NCBI RefSeq assembly: GCF_006125015.1
Contig: NZ_SZZN01000001.1
Coordinates: 2,666,001-2,730,000 of the forward strand
Length of the DNA stretch: 64,000 bases
Direction of reading: 5' to 3'
Source of the DNA: Roseovarius arcticus
GTDB lineage: Bacteria > Pseudomonadota > Alphaproteobacteria > Rhodobacterales > Rhodobacteraceae
Every line of letters starts with the position of its first letter. Position 1 is the stretch's first letter. The notes below the pieces were generated by a model that searched no databases, was not told the origin of the DNA, and saw only the letters and a program-made list of their open reading frames with translations. A program made the translations under genes and the position numbers. Shown here piece after piece: positions 51,273 through 60,322 of the stretch.

Positions 51273-52484
51273 ATGAATTCATACCCCATCCCGTTTAACG
51301 AAGAGGCCCGGCTAAAGGCAGCACGCGCCGCCCCTGGCCTGACCCGCGAAAACGAGCCTCTATTCGAGGCGCTGACTGACACGGCGCGCATGGTGCTGGA
51401 CTGCCCAATCGCACATATCAGCGTCGTCGAAGAAGACAGCCAATGGTATAAATGCGTCGTCGGGGTTGAACTGGATGAGATGCCGAAAGAGAACTCCTTT
51501 TGCACCCATACCATCATGTCAGATGCCCCCATGATCGTGCCCGATCTGTCGCTGGACCCGCGGTTTCATGACCACCCGATGGTGCGTGAGGGCGGGCCAA
51601 AGGCGCGGTTTTATGCCGGGGTGCCGCTGATACTGTCGTCGGGTTACCGCTTTGGCAGCCTTTGTGCGCTGGACTTTGTGCCGCACGCAGCCCCGACAGA
51701 CAAGCAGATGGACATGCTGGCAAGCCTCGCGCGCGCAGTCATCGCCGCGCTGGAGAAGGCCCCCGCCAAGGACGCGGCACCCGATGACGGCACAGGCTAC
51801 GAAAATTTCGTCGCCCTTGTTGGGCACGAGCTACGCACGCCCCTCACCGTCTCGCTGGGCGCGCTTGCGATGCTGCGCACACGGCTGGTGGACGGCATTG
51901 AGGCGCGGCTAGCGAGCAGCTCGCATGCATCGACGCAGCATCTGGGAAAGCTGATCGAATCCATATTGCATTTCAGCAATGCCGAAACGGGCGAGCTACG
52001 CCTGAACGAACAAGAGACAGACCTCGCAGCGCTGCTGGCCGAGATCAGCGAAACTCACCAGCCCATCGCGCAGATTTCTTCTAAGACCGTGACAGGCACA
52101 AGCGGTGTTACTCCACTGATGATGCGCGTTGACCCTGAGCAGTTGCGCATTGCGATCACCTCGATCATGCTGAATGCCGTGCAGCACGGCGGCGCATCCA
52201 TCACCACCGCGCTGCGCCTTGATGCAGACGGCAACGCCGAAATCCTGATTACCGATGATGGATCGCTGGGTGATCATGTGGAGTTGGACGCGCTTTACCG
52301 CCCATTCGTTGTGGGCGGCGATCTGGATCATCGCGGCACGGACACGTCCGGCTTAGGGCTTGGTTTGCCGCTGACGCGCAAGCTAGTCGGAATGCATGGC
52401 GGCGCCTTCGAAATACATGCGGATGCGCACTCCACTACCGCCTGCATTCGCCTGCCGGCGTGGCGCGCCGCGGCTGCTGTGTGA
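51273..52484 (+). CDS. GAF-domain sensor histidine kinase
   Basis: A 403-residue soluble kinase. Residues ~20-165 form a GAF domain (L-T-D-T-A-R-M-V-L-D-C-P-I-A-H-I-S, V-E-E-D-S-Q-W-Y-K, F-C-T-H-T-I, F-Y-A-G-V-P-L, F-G-S-L-C-A-L-D), then the H-box L-V-G-H-E-L-R-T-P-L-T-V, N-box I-M-L-N-A-V-Q-H-G, and the ATPase ends with S-G-L-G-L-G-L-P-L-T-R-K-L. The G1 box (D-D-G-S-L-G-D) is weak. The ATG at 51273 is the first that precedes GAF-like sequence. It diverges from the PAS kinase across 291 bases that hold no other gene. Confidence 0.9.
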   Translation: MNSYPIPFNEEARLKAARAAPGLTRENEPLFEALTDTARMVLDCPIAHISVVEEDSQWYKCVVGVELDEMPKENSFCTHTIMSDAPMIVPDLSLDPRFHDHPMVREGGPKARFYAGVPLILSSGYRFGSLCALDFVPHAAPTDKQMDMLASLARAVIAALEKAPAKDAAPDDGTGYENFVALVGHELRTPLTVSLGALAMLRTRLVDGIEARLASSSHASTQHLGKLIESILHFSNAETGELRLNEQETDLAALLAEISETHQPIAQISSKTVTGTSGVTPLMMRVDPEQLRIAITSIMLNAVQHGGASITTALRLDADGNAEILITDDGSLGDHVELDALYRPFVVGGDLDHRGTDTSGLGLGLPLTRKLVGMHGGAFEIHADAHSTTACIRLPAWRAAAAV

Positions 52485-52563
52485 TGGCGTTCCTGAATTT
52501 TATCGTGGACAGAACACTTAAGTGCTGGACAGGCAGCTCGCGCATGCCGACGAAAGGATCACA

Positions 52564-53199
52564 ATGATGATGAAACTCTATTGCATGGGCGAAAGCGGCA
52601 ATGCCTATAAGGCCGCCCTGCCCCTCGCTCTCAGCGGGCTTGAGTGGGAGGCCGTCTATGTCGACTTCTTTGGCGGCGAGACGCGCACTGCCGAGTTTCG
52701 CAAGCTCAACATCATGGGCGAGGTGCCTGTGCTGGTGGATGACGGCGAGATCGTGACGCAATCGGGCCTGATTCAGATGCACATCTCGGACAAATGCGGC
52801 AAGTTTGGCGGCGCCGATGCCGCCGAGGCACGCGATATCCTGCGCTGGGTCCTTTGGGACAATCACAAGCTCAGCAGTCAGGCCGGGGCCACCCGCTATG
52901 TGATGAATTTCCTGCCCGAGGCCAAGCGTGACGCTGGCGTTATCGCCTTTGCCCAAGGTCGACTTGCCGCGGCCTACGCCACGCTGGACGCGCATCTGGC
53001 GGCGCGCGACTGGATCGTCGGGGACGGGCCGACCAACGCCGATTTCAGCTGTTGTGGCTATCTGTTCTACCCCGAGCCATTCGGGTTCGCGCGGGCAGAT
53101 TGGCCCGCCATCGACCGCTGGCTATCACGGATCGAAGCGCTGCCGGGCTGGGCGCATCCTTATGATCTGATGCCGGGAAGCCCGGCCGACCGGGCCTGA
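52564..53199 (+). CDS. Glutathione S-transferase family protein
   Basis: A 211-residue GST. The thioredoxin-like N-terminal domain (M-K-L-Y-C-M-G-E-S-G-N-A-Y-K, then G-E-V-P-V-L-V-D-D-G and the Q-S-G-L-I-Q glutathione site) is followed by an all-helical domain (G-D-G-P-T-N-A-D-F-S, the usual D-x-x-x-x-D-x-x-x-A helix start). Three ATG codons lie in a row at 52564-52572; AAGGA is five bases before the first. The last 40 bases overlap the convergent Hint-domain gene. Confidence 0.9.
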   Translation: MMMKLYCMGESGNAYKAALPLALSGLEWEAVYVDFFGGETRTAEFRKLNIMGEVPVLVDDGEIVTQSGLIQMHISDKCGKFGGADAAEARDILRWVLWDNHKLSSQAGATRYVMNFLPEAKRDAGVIAFAQGRLAAAYATLDAHLAARDWIVGDGPTNADFSCCGYLFYPEPFGFARADWPAIDRWLSRIEALPGWAHPYDLMPGSPADRA

Positions 53200-53846
53200 T
53201 CCATATCGTCGCTCAGCGCCTGCGCAATACGCAACGCGTCCTCCATATCAAGGACGGGATAGCGAGCGCTGGACGCGGCACAATCCATCAAGTCAGGCGC
53301 CGCTGCAGGGCAGTGCATCATCGCGCCGCCGGCGACAAAAACGATTTGCTCCATCGCAAAGGTTAGCGTGATCAGCATCTCGTCCGGCGCCGGCGGTACC
53401 CGGCAAATACCGCGCACACCGTCCAGCGCACGCGCGCGTATCAACGCAAAGGGATCGTCGCCTTGCGCCTCTGCCGCGTCGCTTTCAATTTGAATTGGTT
53501 GGTCCGCGGCAAGTTGCATGACCTCGCGATTGCCCAATGCCCCTTGGGGCACCTCGACGGGCCACAGGTTGCGCGGACACGGCCCGGGTCCGGCCCATGC
53601 AGGGACGGCCCTTGCGGACAGTACGCGTTGCAGCCCGCCATCAAAGGTCAGCACCCCCTGCCCGACATTGATGTCGCCTAGTTTCTGCCAACCCACAGAG
53701 GTGGCAACAACGATGCCGCTGCCCATGCCGCGTCGTCCGACGCCTTTGGTCTGAATATGTGCTGCTTGCCGCCCCTCAGTGGCCACGCCCTGCCATCCCA
53801 ACATCCCGTTCGTCCCCGTTATTTCAACTGGCGTGCCCTTGCGCAC
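53160..53846 (-). CDS. Hint-domain protein
   Basis: A 228-residue protein with a Hint (Hedgehog/intein) fold seen in many Rhodobacteraceae: G-S-G-I-V-V-A-T-S-V-G-W-Q-K-L-G-D-I-N-V-G-Q-G-V-L-T-F-D-G-G, then the conserved L-A-A-D-Q-P-I-Q-I-E segment and a C-terminal part. The Cys or Ser usually at Hint position 1 and a T-x-x-H block are not obvious, so self-processing is doubtful. The start is a GTG at 53846 without a good ribosome binding site; an upstream TAA rules out a longer frame. A CtrA-like site sits just upstream, and the 3' end overlaps the GST gene by 40 bases. Confidence 0.75.
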   Translation of the reverse strand: MRKGTPVEITGTNGMLGWQGVATEGRQAAHIQTKGVGRRGMGSGIVVATSVGWQKLGDINVGQGVLTFDGGLQRVLSARAVPAWAGPGPCPRNLWPVEVPQGALGNREVMQLAADQPIQIESDAAEAQGDDPFALIRARALDGVRGICRVPPAPDEMLITLTFAMEQIVFVAGGAMMHCPAAAPDLMDCAASSARYPVLDMEDALRIAQALSDDMDQARSAGLPGIRS

Positions 53847-53858
53847 GACAAAAGCCCA

Positions 53859-53873
53859 TTAAGAATGGTTAAC
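53859..53873 (-). promoter_or_regulatory. CtrA-like box upstream of the Hint gene
   Basis: Read on the minus strand this is GTTAACCATTCTTAA: the TTAACCAT half-site and a second TTAA six bases on. The CtrA consensus has TTAA-N7-TTAA, so the spacing is one base short. It ends 13 bases ahead of the Hint-domain start codon. Confidence 0.4.
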
Positions 53874-53987
53874 GCGAAGTTATAGGCATTATATTGCCCG
53901 GATCGTGTCCCCATCGTGTCATTGATCAGGTTTTGGCATCAATCAGCCCTAAATTGCTTGATTGAACGCTGGCATCACGCGGGTTGA

Positions 53988-54632
53988 TTAGAAATTGTAT
54001 CCAAACCGTGCAATATCCTCGCCGCATAGTCCCTCGACCAGCTCAGCTGTCTGGGCTGTATAGTATTCAGAGTAGCCGGGCGCGCGGTCGGACGGATTCA
54101 AAACCGGCAGTTCCAGCCTAAAACCCAAGTGATCCCAAAACGGCTGCGCATCCACTTCAAATGCCTCCAAACGCATAAAAAGGCGGGCACGCTCGCACCC
54201 GGTCCTATCGCGCATGTAGTGGCTGTACGGGTGCGCGCGAATTGCTGCCTGCATCTGGGGATCGCGCAAAAACGCCTCAAAATCGCTCTGTCGCGCCAGT
54301 GCGACGGCGAAGTTGTCAAAGTCCTGCTTCCGCAGCCAGCGATAAAGGCTAACCATCCGATCCCACGGATTGCGGACAAGCGTTACTGTAAAGGCTTGAG
54401 CGATCCAATCGTGGCCAACCAGTCCGTCTATATCTGCCAGCGTCGAATGTTTCCACAATCGGCCGGCCGCCTGCGCCCCCTTCAGGCGGCCTCGCCTGCG
54501 CCGCGCTTTGGGCGTATCAGCAATGAGGATATCATCCTTCATTGCCCGCCCCTCTAGTGCAGATGTCAGCGACGTGCCGCCGGTTTTCGGAATGTGAACA
54601 AAGATGTAATTGCGGCCTGGCGAGATGATCAT
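53988..54632 (-). CDS. Sulfotransferase family 2 protein
   Basis: A 214-residue sulfotransferase-like protein. The PAPS 5'-phosphosulfate loop is F-V-H-I-P-K-T-G-G-T-S-L at residues ~10-22 and the 3'-phosphate motif T-L-V-R-N-P-W-D-R-M-V-S-L-Y-R-W at ~85-100, both intact. Members sulfate carbohydrates or, in roseobacters, unknown acceptors. There is no signal peptide. It stands alone and no polysaccharide genes are nearby. Confidence 0.88.
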   Translation of the reverse strand: MIISPGRNYIFVHIPKTGGTSLTSALEGRAMKDDILIADTPKARRRRGRLKGAQAAGRLWKHSTLADIDGLVGHDWIAQAFTVTLVRNPWDRMVSLYRWLRKQDFDNFAVALARQSDFEAFLRDPQMQAAIRAHPYSHYMRDRTGCERARLFMRLEAFEVDAQPFWDHLGFRLELPVLNPSDRAPGYSEYYTAQTAELVEGLCGEDIARFGYNF

Positions 54633-54729
54633 GCCCAGAGGTTAATATGCGTAGCTTAGCCCTGAAAGGCCTACGTGGGGGCTTGACGCTATAATTTGAG
54701 AATCCTCTAGAAAAGCGCTATCCATTAAA

Positions 54730-54758
54730 AAAGGCGGCCCCGATTTGGGACCACCTTT
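54730..54758 (-). terminator. Rho-independent terminator of csbD
   Basis: Arms AAAGGCGGCCCC and GGGACCACCTTT pair over 12 positions with two G-U pairs on the minus strand, with a 5-base loop; the minus strand continues TTTTAATGG. It lies 40 bases past the CsbD stop. Confidence 0.85.
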
Positions 54759-54797
54759 TTCGATCATGACACTGATCTGCGGGGGGGACTTGCACGC

Positions 54798-55001
54798 CTA
54801 GCGTTTATGCTTGGCTGCGAATTCGTCCACCTGACGCTCTGCTTCGTCCTTGGCTACGCCGTAGCGCTCTTGGATTTTTCCGACCAGCTTATCGCGCTCG
54901 CCTGCGGCTTCTGTGACGTCATTGTCAGTCAGTTGGCCCCAGTGCGACTTCGCCTCGCCGGTCAACTGCTTCCAGTTACCTTTGATTGTATCCCAGTTCA
55001 T
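54798..55001 (-). CDS. CsbD family stress-response protein
   Basis: A 67-residue protein. M-N-W-D-T-I-K-G-N-W-K-Q-L-T-G-E-A-K-S-H-W-G-Q-L-T-D-N-D is the CsbD beginning, followed by G-E-R-D-K-L-V-G-K-I-Q-E-R-Y-G and a Lys-rich end. CsbD-like proteins accumulate under general stress; the molecular role is unknown. GGAGCGAAAG precedes the ATG, and a terminator follows at 54730. Confidence 0.95.
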   Translation of the reverse strand: MNWDTIKGNWKQLTGEAKSHWGQLTDNDVTEAAGERDKLVGKIQERYGVAKDEAERQVDEFAAKHKR

Positions 55002-55105
55002 CTTTCGCTCCTTAAACCTAGAAACTTGGCGGCTCGATCACGTCCAAGCCGTCACTGATGGCACAACGGATCATCGCCCAGATAGTTCCGTTAGGGGCTA
55101 GAATT

Positions 55106-55867
55106 TCAGACGAATTGTTCGCGCAGCAGCCGCTCTTCCAGCCCATGCCCCGGATCGAACAGGATGCGGTGCGCAATACTTGGCTCAGACCGGATCTCGA
55201 CCCACAGCACGTCGGCGACGGGCGTGCTATCTGCGACGGCCATTACTGGGCGCTTGGCGGGCTCTCCTATATCAAAGCGCACCACAGCGGCCTTGGGCAG
55301 CAGCGCCCCGCGCCAGCGGCGGGGGCGAAAGGCGGCGACTGCCGTCAAGGCCAGCACATCTGCACCGATGGGCAGGATCGGGCCATGCGCGCTGTAGTTG
55401 TACGCCGTCGATCCGGCGGGCGTGGAAACCAGCGCGCCGTCGCAGACCAACTCGTCCAGCCGCTCAAGACCGTCGACTGAAATGCGCAGTTGCGCCGCTT
55501 GCGGGCCGCCGCGTAGTAGCGAAACTTCATTGATCGCCAGAGCGTGGTGCTGCGTGCCATCGGCAGATTCGGCGCGCATCGATAGTGGGTTCAGCACCTC
55601 CTCGCCGGCCTCGGCCAACCGCTCCATCAGCCCGGTTTCACTGTATTCATTCATTAAGAAGCCGACGGTGCCGCGGTTCATGCCATACACCGGCACGTTC
55701 AGCCCTTGGGTTCGGTGCAGCGTGTGCAGCATGAAACCATCCCCGCCCAGCGCCACGATAACGTCGGCGGCATCCTCAGGCGTGTCGCCGTATCGCGCGA
55801 TCAGCGCCGCGCGAGCGGTCTCAGCCGTTGGTACGTCGCTGGCCAGAAAGGCGATGCGTTGCGTCAT
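55106..55867 (-). CDS. nadK: NAD kinase
   Basis: A 253-residue kinase converting NAD to [19 protein letters not shown] has the GGDG motif, [12 protein letters not shown] is the second conserved block, and [23 protein letters not shown] is the substrate site. The length matches alphaproteobacterial NAD kinases. It diverges from glyA across 178 bases where both promoters must lie. Confidence 0.95.
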   Translation of the reverse strand: MTQRIAFLASDVPTAETARAALIARYGDTPEDAADVIVALGGDGFMLHTLHRTQGLNVPVYGMNRGTVGFLMNEYSETGLMERLAEAGEEVLNPLSMRAESADGTQHHALAINEVSLLRGGPQAAQLRISVDGLERLDELVCDGALVSTPAGSTAYNYSAHGPILPIGADVLALTAVAAFRPRRWRGALLPKAAVVRFDIGEPAKRPVMAVADSTPVADVLWVEIRSEPSIAHRILFDPGHGLEERLLREQFV

Positions 55868-56045
55868 AATGGGCTGGTCCGCTTCGTTAGAAAATCATGT
55901 GGCGCTGATGACAACACAGTTTGCCCCCCTCCGCCAGCACTGCCGCATGGAGGTCGGATATTGTCGCATTCCATGCTTACAATGACGCGGGCTATCGTTT
56001 ACGCCAACCAGCAACAGATTTTAATTTCTCCAAGGAGCCTCCCCA

Positions 56046-57329
56046 ATGTCCGATACCGGTTTCTTTACTCAGTCCCTCGCAGACCGTGACCCCGAGCTAT
56101 ATGCCTCCATCACCAGTGAACTGGGCCGCCAGCGCAGCGAGATTGAGCTGATCGCCTCTGAAAACATCGTTTCGGCGGCCGTCATGGAGGCCCAAGGGTC
56201 GGTCATGACCAACAAATACGCCGAAGGGTATCCAGGCCGGCGCTATTATGGCGGCTGCCAGTATGTCGACGTGGCCGAAAACCTGGCGATTGAGCGGGCA
56301 TGCAAGCTGTTCGGTTGCGGCTTTGCCAATGTGCAGCCCAATTCGGGTAGCCAGGCCAACCAAGGCGTGATGCAGGCGCTGCTGACGCCCGGCGACACTA
56401 TCTTGGGGATGAGCCTTGATGCGGGCGGGCACCTGACCCACGGCGCCAAACCTAACCAATCGGGCAAATGGTTTAACGCCGTCCAGTATGGCGTGCGGCG
56501 CGATACACTGGACGTCGACTACGATCAGATGGAGGCGCTCGCAAAGGAGCATAAGCCCAAGATGATCATTGCTGGCGGCAGCGCCATCCCTCGCCAACTG
56601 GATTTTGCCCGCATCCGCGAGATCGCCGATATGGTCGGTGCCTACGTGCTGGCAGATGTCGCGCATTTCGCCGGCCTGATTGCAGCAGGCCAATACCCCT
56701 CGCCGTTCCCGCATGCGCATGTCGCAACGACCACCACGCACAAGACGCTGCGCGGCCCGCGCGGTGGCATGATCCTGACCGATGACGAGGCGCTGGCCAA
56801 GAAGTTCAATTCTGCCATTTTCCCCGGTATTCAGGGCGGCCCCCTGATGCACGTGATCGCGGGCAAGGCTGTCGCCTTTGGCGAAGCGCTGCGGCCAGAG
56901 TTCAAGGGCTACATCACTCAGGTCATCACGAACGCGCAGGCTCTGGCAGATCAGCTGATGAAGGGCGGCCTCGACATCGTCACTGGCGGCACTGATACGC
57001 ATTTAATGCTGGTTGATTTGCGCCCCAAAAAAGTGACCGGAAATATCGCCGACGCCGCATTGGGCCGCGCGCATATTACTTGCAACAAAAACGGCGTGCC
57101 GTTCGATCCCGAAAAGCCGACCGTCACCAGCGGCCTGCGTTTGGGCAGCCCGGCAGGCACGACACGCGGCTTCAAGGAGGCCGAGTTCCGCCAGATCGCC
57201 GACTGGATCGTCGAAGTAGTCGATGGGCTGGCTGCAAATGGCGCCGACGGCAACGAGGCGGTCGAGGCTAAGGTGCGCGGCGAAGTTGCAAAAATGTGCG
57301 AGCGCTTCCCGCTTTATCCCAACCTATAA
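56046..57329 (+). CDS. glyA: Serine hydroxymethyltransferase
   Basis: A 427-residue PLP enzyme interconverting serine and glycine with tetrahydrofolate. The PLP lysine lies in [51 protein letters not shown] and [12 protein letters not shown] are all intact. An AAGGAGCC site precedes the ATG. A terminator follows at 57349. Confidence 0.98.
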   Translation: MSDTGFFTQSLADRDPELYASITSELGRQRSEIELIASENIVSAAVMEAQGSVMTNKYAEGYPGRRYYGGCQYVDVAENLAIERACKLFGCGFANVQPNSGSQANQGVMQALLTPGDTILGMSLDAGGHLTHGAKPNQSGKWFNAVQYGVRRDTLDVDYDQMEALAKEHKPKMIIAGGSAIPRQLDFARIREIADMVGAYVLADVAHFAGLIAAGQYPSPFPHAHVATTTTHKTLRGPRGGMILTDDEALAKKFNSAIFPGIQGGPLMHVIAGKAVAFGEALRPEFKGYITQVITNAQALADQLMKGGLDIVTGGTDTHLMLVDLRPKKVTGNIADAALGRAHITCNKNGVPFDPEKPTVTSGLRLGSPAGTTRGFKEAEFRQIADWIVEVVDGLAANGADGNEAVEAKVRGEVAKMCERFPLYPNL

Positions 57330-57348
57330 GCGCTTCACTTGACCTAAT

Positions 57349-57376
57349 ACGGCGTCTCTGGAAACAGAGGCGCCGT
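57349..57376 (+). terminator. Rho-independent terminator of glyA
   Basis: Arms ACGGCGTCTCT and AGAGGCGCCGT pair over 11 positions with one G-U pair around a 6-base loop, and TTTTG follows. It is 19 bases past the glyA stop. Confidence 0.88.
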
Positions 57377-57384
57377 TTTGCGTT

Positions 57385-57759
57385 TCAGACCAAACCGCGC
57401 CAGCGCAAGACGGCTATCACTAGCAGCGCCAGTAGCAGGATGTTGGCCACCACGCTCCCGGCGAGGCCTAGCAGACGGTCCTTGCGCCGCTCGCCCGCGT
57501 TCACTTTGTCCAGATGCAAGTTCAACTCGGCGAGCGCGGCATTTACATCGGGCGCACGTACCAGACGGCGCATACGGGGATGCGCGACCATCGCTTGCAA
57601 CTCCACCAGTCGCCAGCCTGCCTGCCGCGCCGAACCCGGCAGGGCGCGCCCCGCCCGCCTCAACCGCTGTGCAAAACTACGACCCCGCACACCGATGCGC
57701 GTGCGCAGCTTGTCCGACGCCGCGTCAATATCTGTCTGGAATGCCTTTTGGTCGATCAT
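57385..57759 (-). CDS. Small protein with C-terminal membrane anchor, unknown
   Basis: A 124-residue protein. It is basic and helical (S-F-A-Q-R-L-R-R-A-G-R-A-L-P) for ~95 residues with V-R-A-P-D-V-N-A-A-L-A-E-L-N-L-H-L-D, and ends in one hydrophobic helix (V-V-A-N-I-L-L-L-A-L-L-V-I-A-V-L) close to the C-terminus. This suits a tail-anchored cytoplasmic protein. I do not recognise the family. It converges on glyA and its terminator. Confidence 0.7.
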   Translation of the reverse strand: MIDQKAFQTDIDAASDKLRTRIGVRGRSFAQRLRRAGRALPGSARQAGWRLVELQAMVAHPRMRRLVRAPDVNAALAELNLHLDKVNAGERRKDRLLGLAGSVVANILLLALLVIAVLRWRGLV

Positions 57760-57852
57760 ATCGCGCCCCTATTTGCGCGCGACATTACCCGCACGGAACG
57801 CCAGCCTCAATGGGGCTGGAACGGCGGCGGCGGGCAGGTTATCACCAGCCCC

Positions 57853-58614
57853 ATGTTGAACATGATTGACCATGGCACCCGTACGGATGCGCCCACATTG
57901 CTGATCGCGCACGGTCTCTACGGCTCCGCGCGGAACTGGGGCGTCATCGCCAAACGGCTGTCGGGAACCCGCCGCGTCGTGGCCGTGGACATGCGCAATC
58001 ATGGGGAAAGCGCGTGGCAGCCCACCCACAGCTATGCCGATCTGGCCGGCGACCTGGCAGAGGTGTGCGAGGCGCTGGACGGTCCCGTCGACGTGCTGGG
58101 CCACTCAATGGGCGGCAAGGCGGCGATGATGCTGACGCTGACGCAGGGCAATCTGGTGAACCGTCTGATTGTCGCCGACATCGCGCCGGTCACGTATTCT
58201 CATAGCCAGATCAAATACATAGACGCCATGCGCGCCGCCGACCTCAGCAGGATCGAGCGCCGCAGTGACGCCGCGCCCCAGCTAGAGGCAGCAGTGGACG
58301 ACCCGGCGCTGGTCCCGTTCTTCCTGCAATCGCTGGACGTGTCCGGGCGGCGCTGGCGTTTGAACTTAGATGTTCTGGCAAAGGAGATGCCGCAGATTAT
58401 CGGATTTCCCAAAGTACGCGGGCAGTATGACGGCCCCACCCTGTTTCTATCGGGCGAGAAGTCAGACTACGTGCTGCCCGAGCACCGCGAGGTGATCAAG
58501 CCGCTGTTCCCCAAAGCGCGGTTTATGGCGCTGAAGGGGGCCGGGCATTGGCTTCATGCGCAGGAGCCGCGGGCATTTGTGGATGTGGTGGGCGGGTGGT
58601 TGGAGCGCGCATAA
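57853..58614 (+). CDS. Alpha/beta hydrolase (YbfF-like esterase)
   Basis: A 253-residue hydrolase. I-A-H-G-L-Y-G-S-A-R-N-W (oxyanion region), M-R-N-H-G-E-S, the nucleophile elbow G-H-S-M-G-G, and K-G-A-G-H-W-L-H with the catalytic His match the YbfF esterase group. The substrate is unknown. The ATG at 57853 begins the conserved fold; the longer open frame back to 57514 runs through the antisense of the preceding gene and lacks family similarity. Confidence 0.88.
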   Translation: MLNMIDHGTRTDAPTLLIAHGLYGSARNWGVIAKRLSGTRRVVAVDMRNHGESAWQPTHSYADLAGDLAEVCEALDGPVDVLGHSMGGKAAMMLTLTQGNLVNRLIVADIAPVTYSHSQIKYIDAMRAADLSRIERRSDAAPQLEAAVDDPALVPFFLQSLDVSGRRWRLNLDVLAKEMPQIIGFPKVRGQYDGPTLFLSGEKSDYVLPEHREVIKPLFPKARFMALKGAGHWLHAQEPRAFVDVVGGWLERA

Positions 58615-58647
58615 AGCTGTTCATTATCGCCAAATTTGCGCCCTATT

Positions 58648-58663
58648 TTTGGCATATGCCAAA
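58648..58663. promoter_or_regulatory. 16-bp perfect palindrome at the nuclease start
   Basis: TTTGGCATATGCCAAA reads the same on both strands. It lies 3 bases before the nuclease ATG at 58667 and covers its ribosome binding region, so it could be a repressor operator or, as RNA, a hairpin that masks translation. Confidence 0.5.
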
Positions 58664-58666
58664 GGC

Positions 58667-59254
58667 ATGTCTATTATCCTGAAATTCAGAGCGCGCAATC
58701 GGGTGGTGCGCCATGATCCGCCTCAACGGCGTTGCCCCATACCGAACCCGCGCAGTCGCCAACGTGAACCGAAGCAGGATCGGAAGCCGCATCTTCTCAG
58801 TGTGTTGATGATCAGTTTAGTCGCGACTGGCTTAGGCGTATTGGAACTGGAGGACAATTATCACCGCTCAGGCGCTAATACCGGCACCGCGCGATACCAC
58901 GCCCCCATGCCTCGCAGCTTGAATGGTGGTAATGCATGGAACCGTATCGGCGGGGGATTTGCCGGAGTGGCAAGCCAGACCATCACAGGACAGGTCACCC
59001 ATGTGCGTGACGGCGATACGTTCGTAATCGGCTCGACACCTATCCGCATCGCCAACCTGAATTGCGCTGAAAGTGGTACATTGGCAGGCGATCAAGCAAC
59101 GCAGCGCGCCCGTCTGGTCGTGGCGGGGCAGATAGTGACGTGCCGATTGAACACTCAGAAGTCCTATGACCGACTAATTGGGAAATGCAGCTTAGTCGGC
59201 GGACGCGATTTCGGTCAGATCATGATTGCTGAAAGCAGTTGCCGCCCGAACTAA
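58667..59254 (+). CDS. Thermonuclease (SNase)-like protein with N-terminal anchor
   Basis: A 195-residue protein. A basic N-terminus (~45 residues) precedes one hydrophobic segment (H-L-L-S-V-L-M-I-S-L-V-A-T-G-L-G-V), then a Ser/Gly-rich stretch, and an SNase domain at ~110-190: V-T-H-V-R-D-G-D-T-F-V-I, I-R-I-A-N-L-N-C-A-E-S, G-D-Q-A-T-Q-R-A-R, S-Y-D-R-L-I-G-K-C. The positions of the catalytic Arg, Glu and Arg of SNase are plausible at R (IRIA), E (CAES) and R (YDR). The start is uncertain; the ATG at 58667 sits just past a 16-bp palindrome. It converges on thyX. Confidence 0.75.
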   Translation: MSIILKFRARNRVVRHDPPQRRCPIPNPRSRQREPKQDRKPHLLSVLMISLVATGLGVLELEDNYHRSGANTGTARYHAPMPRSLNGGNAWNRIGGGFAGVASQTITGQVTHVRDGDTFVIGSTPIRIANLNCAESGTLAGDQATQRARLVVAGQIVTCRLNTQKSYDRLIGKCSLVGGRDFGQIMIAESSCRPN

Positions 59255-59272
59255 GCTGAGGCGATACCAACC

Positions 59273-60187
59273 TCAGCTGGGATCACTCAAGACCCCCTCA
59301 AACTCCCGCCATTCCCCCTTGCTCATCCCTGAATTCTCTTGCGTTACCTCTTCACCCTTTAACATCCGGCGCACGCATTCCAGCGCGGTTGACGACATCT
59401 GCGCGCCGCCCATGCGGTAATCCTCAAAGGCGCGGTAGGCGAACGGCACCCAGTCGGCGACAATCTTGCACATCTCCTCGGCGTAGACGCGGATCTCGTA
59501 TTGGGCGTGGGCATCGCTGCGCAGGCGCAAGAAGTGCAGCAGATTGTGCAGATCCACCTTCCAATACCACTGCGTATAGATGTTGGCAGGCAAGTTCATG
59601 CGCGCCAGTTCCCGCGCCAGACCCTGCTGGCCCTCGTCCGAGATCATCTCTTCGTAGTGGTCATAGGCGCGCATCGCGTCATCGGTCAGGTATTTCAGGA
59701 CGCGCTGCGCCTCCTCGCCCTCCAGCACCTCGCCGCGGCCCTGATTGTTAATCACCGACTGCGCGTTCAGATTGTCCGGCGCGGGGATATAAAATTCACG
59801 GTCTAGGATCGAATAGCGGGCCGAGTATTCGTTGACGTTGGCCGTCCGGTGGCGAATCCACTGGCGGGCAACAAACACGGGCAGTTTGACGTGCAGCTTG
59901 ATCTCGCACATCTCGAACGGGGTCGAATGCCAGTGACGCATCAGATAGCGGATCAGCCCCTCGTCGTTTTGGACCGATTTCGTGCCCTTGCCATAGCTGA
60001 CGCGCGCCGCCTGCGTGATGGCGGCATCGTCGCCCATATAGTCGATAACGCGGATAAAACCGTGATCCAGCACCGGATAGGCGGTGTATAGATGCGCCTC
60101 CATCCCCGTTGCCGTGGCGCGCAGCGTTGTCTGCGGTTGGGCGCGCTGCGCCTCAATTTCGGCGGTCTGCTGGGGAGTGAGGGGCAT
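59273..60187 (-). CDS. thyX: FAD-dependent thymidylate synthase
   Basis: A 304-residue ThyX, making dTMP with NADPH and FAD. The signature [15 protein letters not shown] (RHRX7S) is present. [28 protein letters not shown] is the dUMP/FAD-binding block near residue 200, and A-R-V-S-Y-G-K-G lies near the N-terminus. No thyA is seen in the window. Confidence 0.96.
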   Translation of the reverse strand: MPLTPQQTAEIEAQRAQPQTTLRATATGMEAHLYTAYPVLDHGFIRVIDYMGDDAAITQAARVSYGKGTKSVQNDEGLIRYLMRHWHSTPFEMCEIKLHVKLPVFVARQWIRHRTANVNEYSARYSILDREFYIPAPDNLNAQSVINNQGRGEVLEGEEAQRVLKYLTDDAMRAYDHYEEMISDEGQQGLARELARMNLPANIYTQWYWKVDLHNLLHFLRLRSDAHAQYEIRVYAEEMCKIVADWVPFAYRAFEDYRMGGAQMSSTALECVRRMLKGEEVTQENSGMSKGEWREFEGVLSDPS

Positions 60188-60322
60188 AAACTTGGTCCTA
60201 GCTGCGGTGAATCGGTGTTGCGGTATATCTAGCCGATGCCCGCCGCAAAAGGCCAGCCGGACTGGACGGGCGCACGTTTCCCCCTAAGGTAGATGAAACA
60301 CGAAATTCTACAGGAGGCGACA

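Noticed and set aside
57514..57852. N-terminal extension of the alpha/beta hydrolase back to 57514
   Set aside because: It reads through the antisense of a minus-strand gene and bears no similarity to hydrolases; the conserved fold begins at 57853.
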